From Halostella litorea (GTDB lineage Archaea; Halobacteriota; Halobacteria; Halobacteriales; Natronoarchaeaceae), in assembly GCF_004785955.1 (NCBI RefSeq), contig NZ_SJER01000001.1:186001-250000 (forward strand): a stretch of DNA of 64,000 bases. The letters are read 5' to 3'. The notes under the pieces were generated by a model. The model was not told the DNA's origin, searched no databases, and saw only the letters and a list, made by a program, of their open reading frames with translations. A program made the position numbers and the translations under genes. This document shows, in pieces, positions 62,519 to 64,000 of the stretch. Positions within the stretch are counted from its first letter, which is position 1; each line of letters begins with the position of its first letter.

Positions 62519-63676
62519 ATGAAAGAGGTTGCACTCATCGCAGGGCCGTACCTATCTCCTGATAGTATCAAACCATGGGAACATCTACACAACAACAGTG
62601 AGGTTGACGTCACTGCCTTCGAGAGCAAGCCATCGAAGTTCGATACATCAACCCTCTCTGTCCCCGTCGAAAAGTTACACTGGATCGACGGTAAAGCAAG
62701 TTTATTCGGCCATAAGTACTTCTTTGCGAAAGCTTTGACGAAACTCCGTCTCCCGTCTAATATCTTGACTGGAATCCGGAAACTGAGTGAGTACGACGTC
62801 ATCCACATTCTGGAGAATTACCATGTGTTCTCGTTACAGGCCGCTATCGTTGCGCGGAGATCGGATACGCATCTCTTCATGTCAGCTGGGGAAAATATTC
62901 CATATCCACTGTACCAGCGAAATCCCCTGCAGTGGTGGACAAAGAAGTTCGTAAACGACTCCGTTGATGCAGTGAATACGACGACTCCAATGGCGAAACG
63001 GGCGCTGATCCACGAGGGGGTGGATCATAAGAAGATATCGGTGATCCCAAATGCCGTCGATACTTCGAAATTTAAACCAACCTCTGATCCCGATATTTCC
63101 GACCTGAGTCTACCAAATGATATCGAGGATTCGTTGAATATACTGTTCGTCCACGGTCTCAATGAACAGAAAGGAGTTCCGTATCTGTTGGATGCCTTCG
63201 AACATATCCGAACGAACTTTGACGCTCGCCTTATCCTTCTCGGTGAAGACAAACTGTCCGAAGATCGGACCGAGATGATACGAAATTCGGATGACATCAT
63301 CTGGCAAGAACGTATTCCCTACTCGGAAATGCCCAAGGTATACAATATTTCCGACATATCTATCCTTCCGAGCGTGACGATGGTGAACAACCAAGAACAG
63401 TTCGGAGTAGCTGTCATCGAAGCGATGGCCTGTGGCTTACCGACGGTCGTTACCGACGTCGGCGGCCTCCCTTACGTCGTGGAGGCGGAAGAGACATCCA
63501 AGGTGATTCAGGAACGATCAGTCGATCAGATCGTGTCAGCTCTCGTAGAGTTGCTCGAATCCTCTCAACTACGAAGTAGACTGGGGAAGAATGGTCGAGA
63601 GCGGGCAGTCTCTAAATTCGGTAAAGAGGTCGTTGCAGACCAGCTTTTCGAATATTACGAGAACAGCGCAGAGTGA
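62519..63676 (+). CDS. glycosyltransferase family 4
   Basis: 385 residues. GT4 motifs: VIPNAVDTSKFKP, ILFVHGLNEQKGVPYLLDAF, NISDISILPSVTMVNNQEQF, EAMACGLPTVVTDVGGLPYV. ATG 62519, 27 bases after the sulfatase-like stop, so likely cotranscribed. Unlike the neighbouring GT4s, the N-terminal half is distinct (HILENYHVFSLQAA), implying another acceptor. Confidence 0.9.
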   Translation: MKEVALIAGPYLSPDSIKPWEHLHNNSEVDVTAFESKPSKFDTSTLSVPVEKLHWIDGKASLFGHKYFFAKALTKLRLPSNILTGIRKLSEYDVIHILENYHVFSLQAAIVARRSDTHLFMSAGENIPYPLYQRNPLQWWTKKFVNDSVDAVNTTTPMAKRALIHEGVDHKKISVIPNAVDTSKFKPTSDPDISDLSLPNDIEDSLNILFVHGLNEQKGVPYLLDAFEHIRTNFDARLILLGEDKLSEDRTEMIRNSDDIIWQERIPYSEMPKVYNISDISILPSVTMVNNQEQFGVAVIEAMACGLPTVVTDVGGLPYVVEAEETSKVIQERSVDQIVSALVELLESSQLRSRLGKNGRERAVSKFGKEVVADQLFEYYENSAE

Positions 63677-64000
63677 ACGGATGGATTGCGGCGAGAACCC
63701 AGCGGCCGGTAGGGAATTTCTAGGCTTTTCGCCCGAAAGGGGTTAGTAACTCAGTACTCCCAGTCTGATTTCATGGGTTCTCTGCGAGATCCGATATCGA
63801 TACGCGAGAGGGCCCTATATCGGATGCTTCACAGACCTAGGCTTCTCTTGAATTTATCGGCAAACCGAGAGAGTTGCCAGTCTAATTGTGTTACAGTGGC
63901 TGGAGCACCTACTCGCGGCAAGAGAACAGGATCCGAAGAGATGTTGGTCGACCGATCCGCTATAAGGCCGCATCGATGTGTCGCTTCAACGACCGCGTGT
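63677..64000. other. window end; no gene confirmed
   Basis: 324 bases. An ATG at 63773 opens a frame that runs to the window end (75 codons, MGSLRDPISIRERALYR...), but composition is basic and without similarity; not confirmed. Nothing else recognised. Confidence 0.2.

Noticed and set aside
63773-64000. New gene running out of the window
   Set aside because: Basic, unpatterned translation with no similarity; not enough to claim a CDS.

Overview
The window is chromosomal DNA from a haloarchaeon (class Halobacteria). The evidence is the high GC with strong G/C third positions, very acidic proteins, frequent leaderless or GTG starts with archaeal TATA-like boxes, abundant Tat (RR) signals including Tat lipoproteins, and families typical of the group: the PccB/PccX/PccA carboxylase, paired SNF symporters, DUF1508 (HVO_2922-like) repeats, HTH_10 regulators and small zinc-ribbon proteins. 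Genus cannot be fixed from sequence alone. No rRNA, tRNA, CRISPR or origin was seen.

Layout. 1-4.1 kb: end of a SpoVR gene, a Tat-exported protein overlapping a membrane protein, a YjbQ protein and a membrane protein with five DUF1508 repeats. 4.1-10.6 kb: GDPD phosphodiesterase, SdpI-like protein, quinone-oxidoreductase-like MDR, SDR, and two SNF symporters around a rubredoxin-like protein. 10.7-12.6 kb: carboxylase subunits pccB and pccX. 12.7-15.7 kb: zinc protein, cold-shock protein, cytochrome P450 and a divergent HTH_10 regulator. 15.9-28.8 kb: a catabolic block with a winged-helix regulator, a complete LIV-type ABC importer (F, G, M, H, K), a fused 3-hydroxyacyl-CoA dehydrogenase/enoyl-CoA hydratase, a thiolase with its DUF35 partner, a haloalkane-dehalogenase-like hydrolase, an acyl-CoA ligase and a methylmalonyl-CoA-epimerase-like VOC protein. 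The biotin subunit pccA follows at 29.0 kb. The likely logic is import of an organic acid, CoA activation, beta-oxidation-type cleavage and entry of propionyl-CoA into methylmalonyl-CoA.

30.9-36.9 kb: three zinc-ribbon proteins, a DUF4097 lipoprotein, membrane proteins, a histidine kinase broken by one in-frame TAG, and a nitroreductase. 37.2-42.6 kb: a DMSO-reductase-type respiratory operon (small protein, catalytic Mo subunit, four-cluster Fe-S subunit, NrfD anchor, TorD chaperone). 42.7-48.8 kb: peroxiredoxin, membrane proteins, a SHOCT protein, a CopB-type P-type ATPase and a rhodanese/metallo-beta-lactamase fusion.

48.9-64 kb: a lower-GC, mosaic surface-polysaccharide locus with an initiating sugar phosphotransferase, GT2, UDP-GlcNAc 2-epimerase, flippase, three GT4 enzymes, an O-antigen-ligase-like protein, an alkaline-phosphatase-superfamily enzyme and decayed IS6-family transposases. 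The GC shift starts inside the initiating transferase gene, which points to recombination at the edge of a variable island. The most interesting leads are the catabolic block with the displaced pccA, the TAG-split kinase, the intragenic GC break, and the mini-ORFs that overlap the starts of pccB and the initiating transferase.
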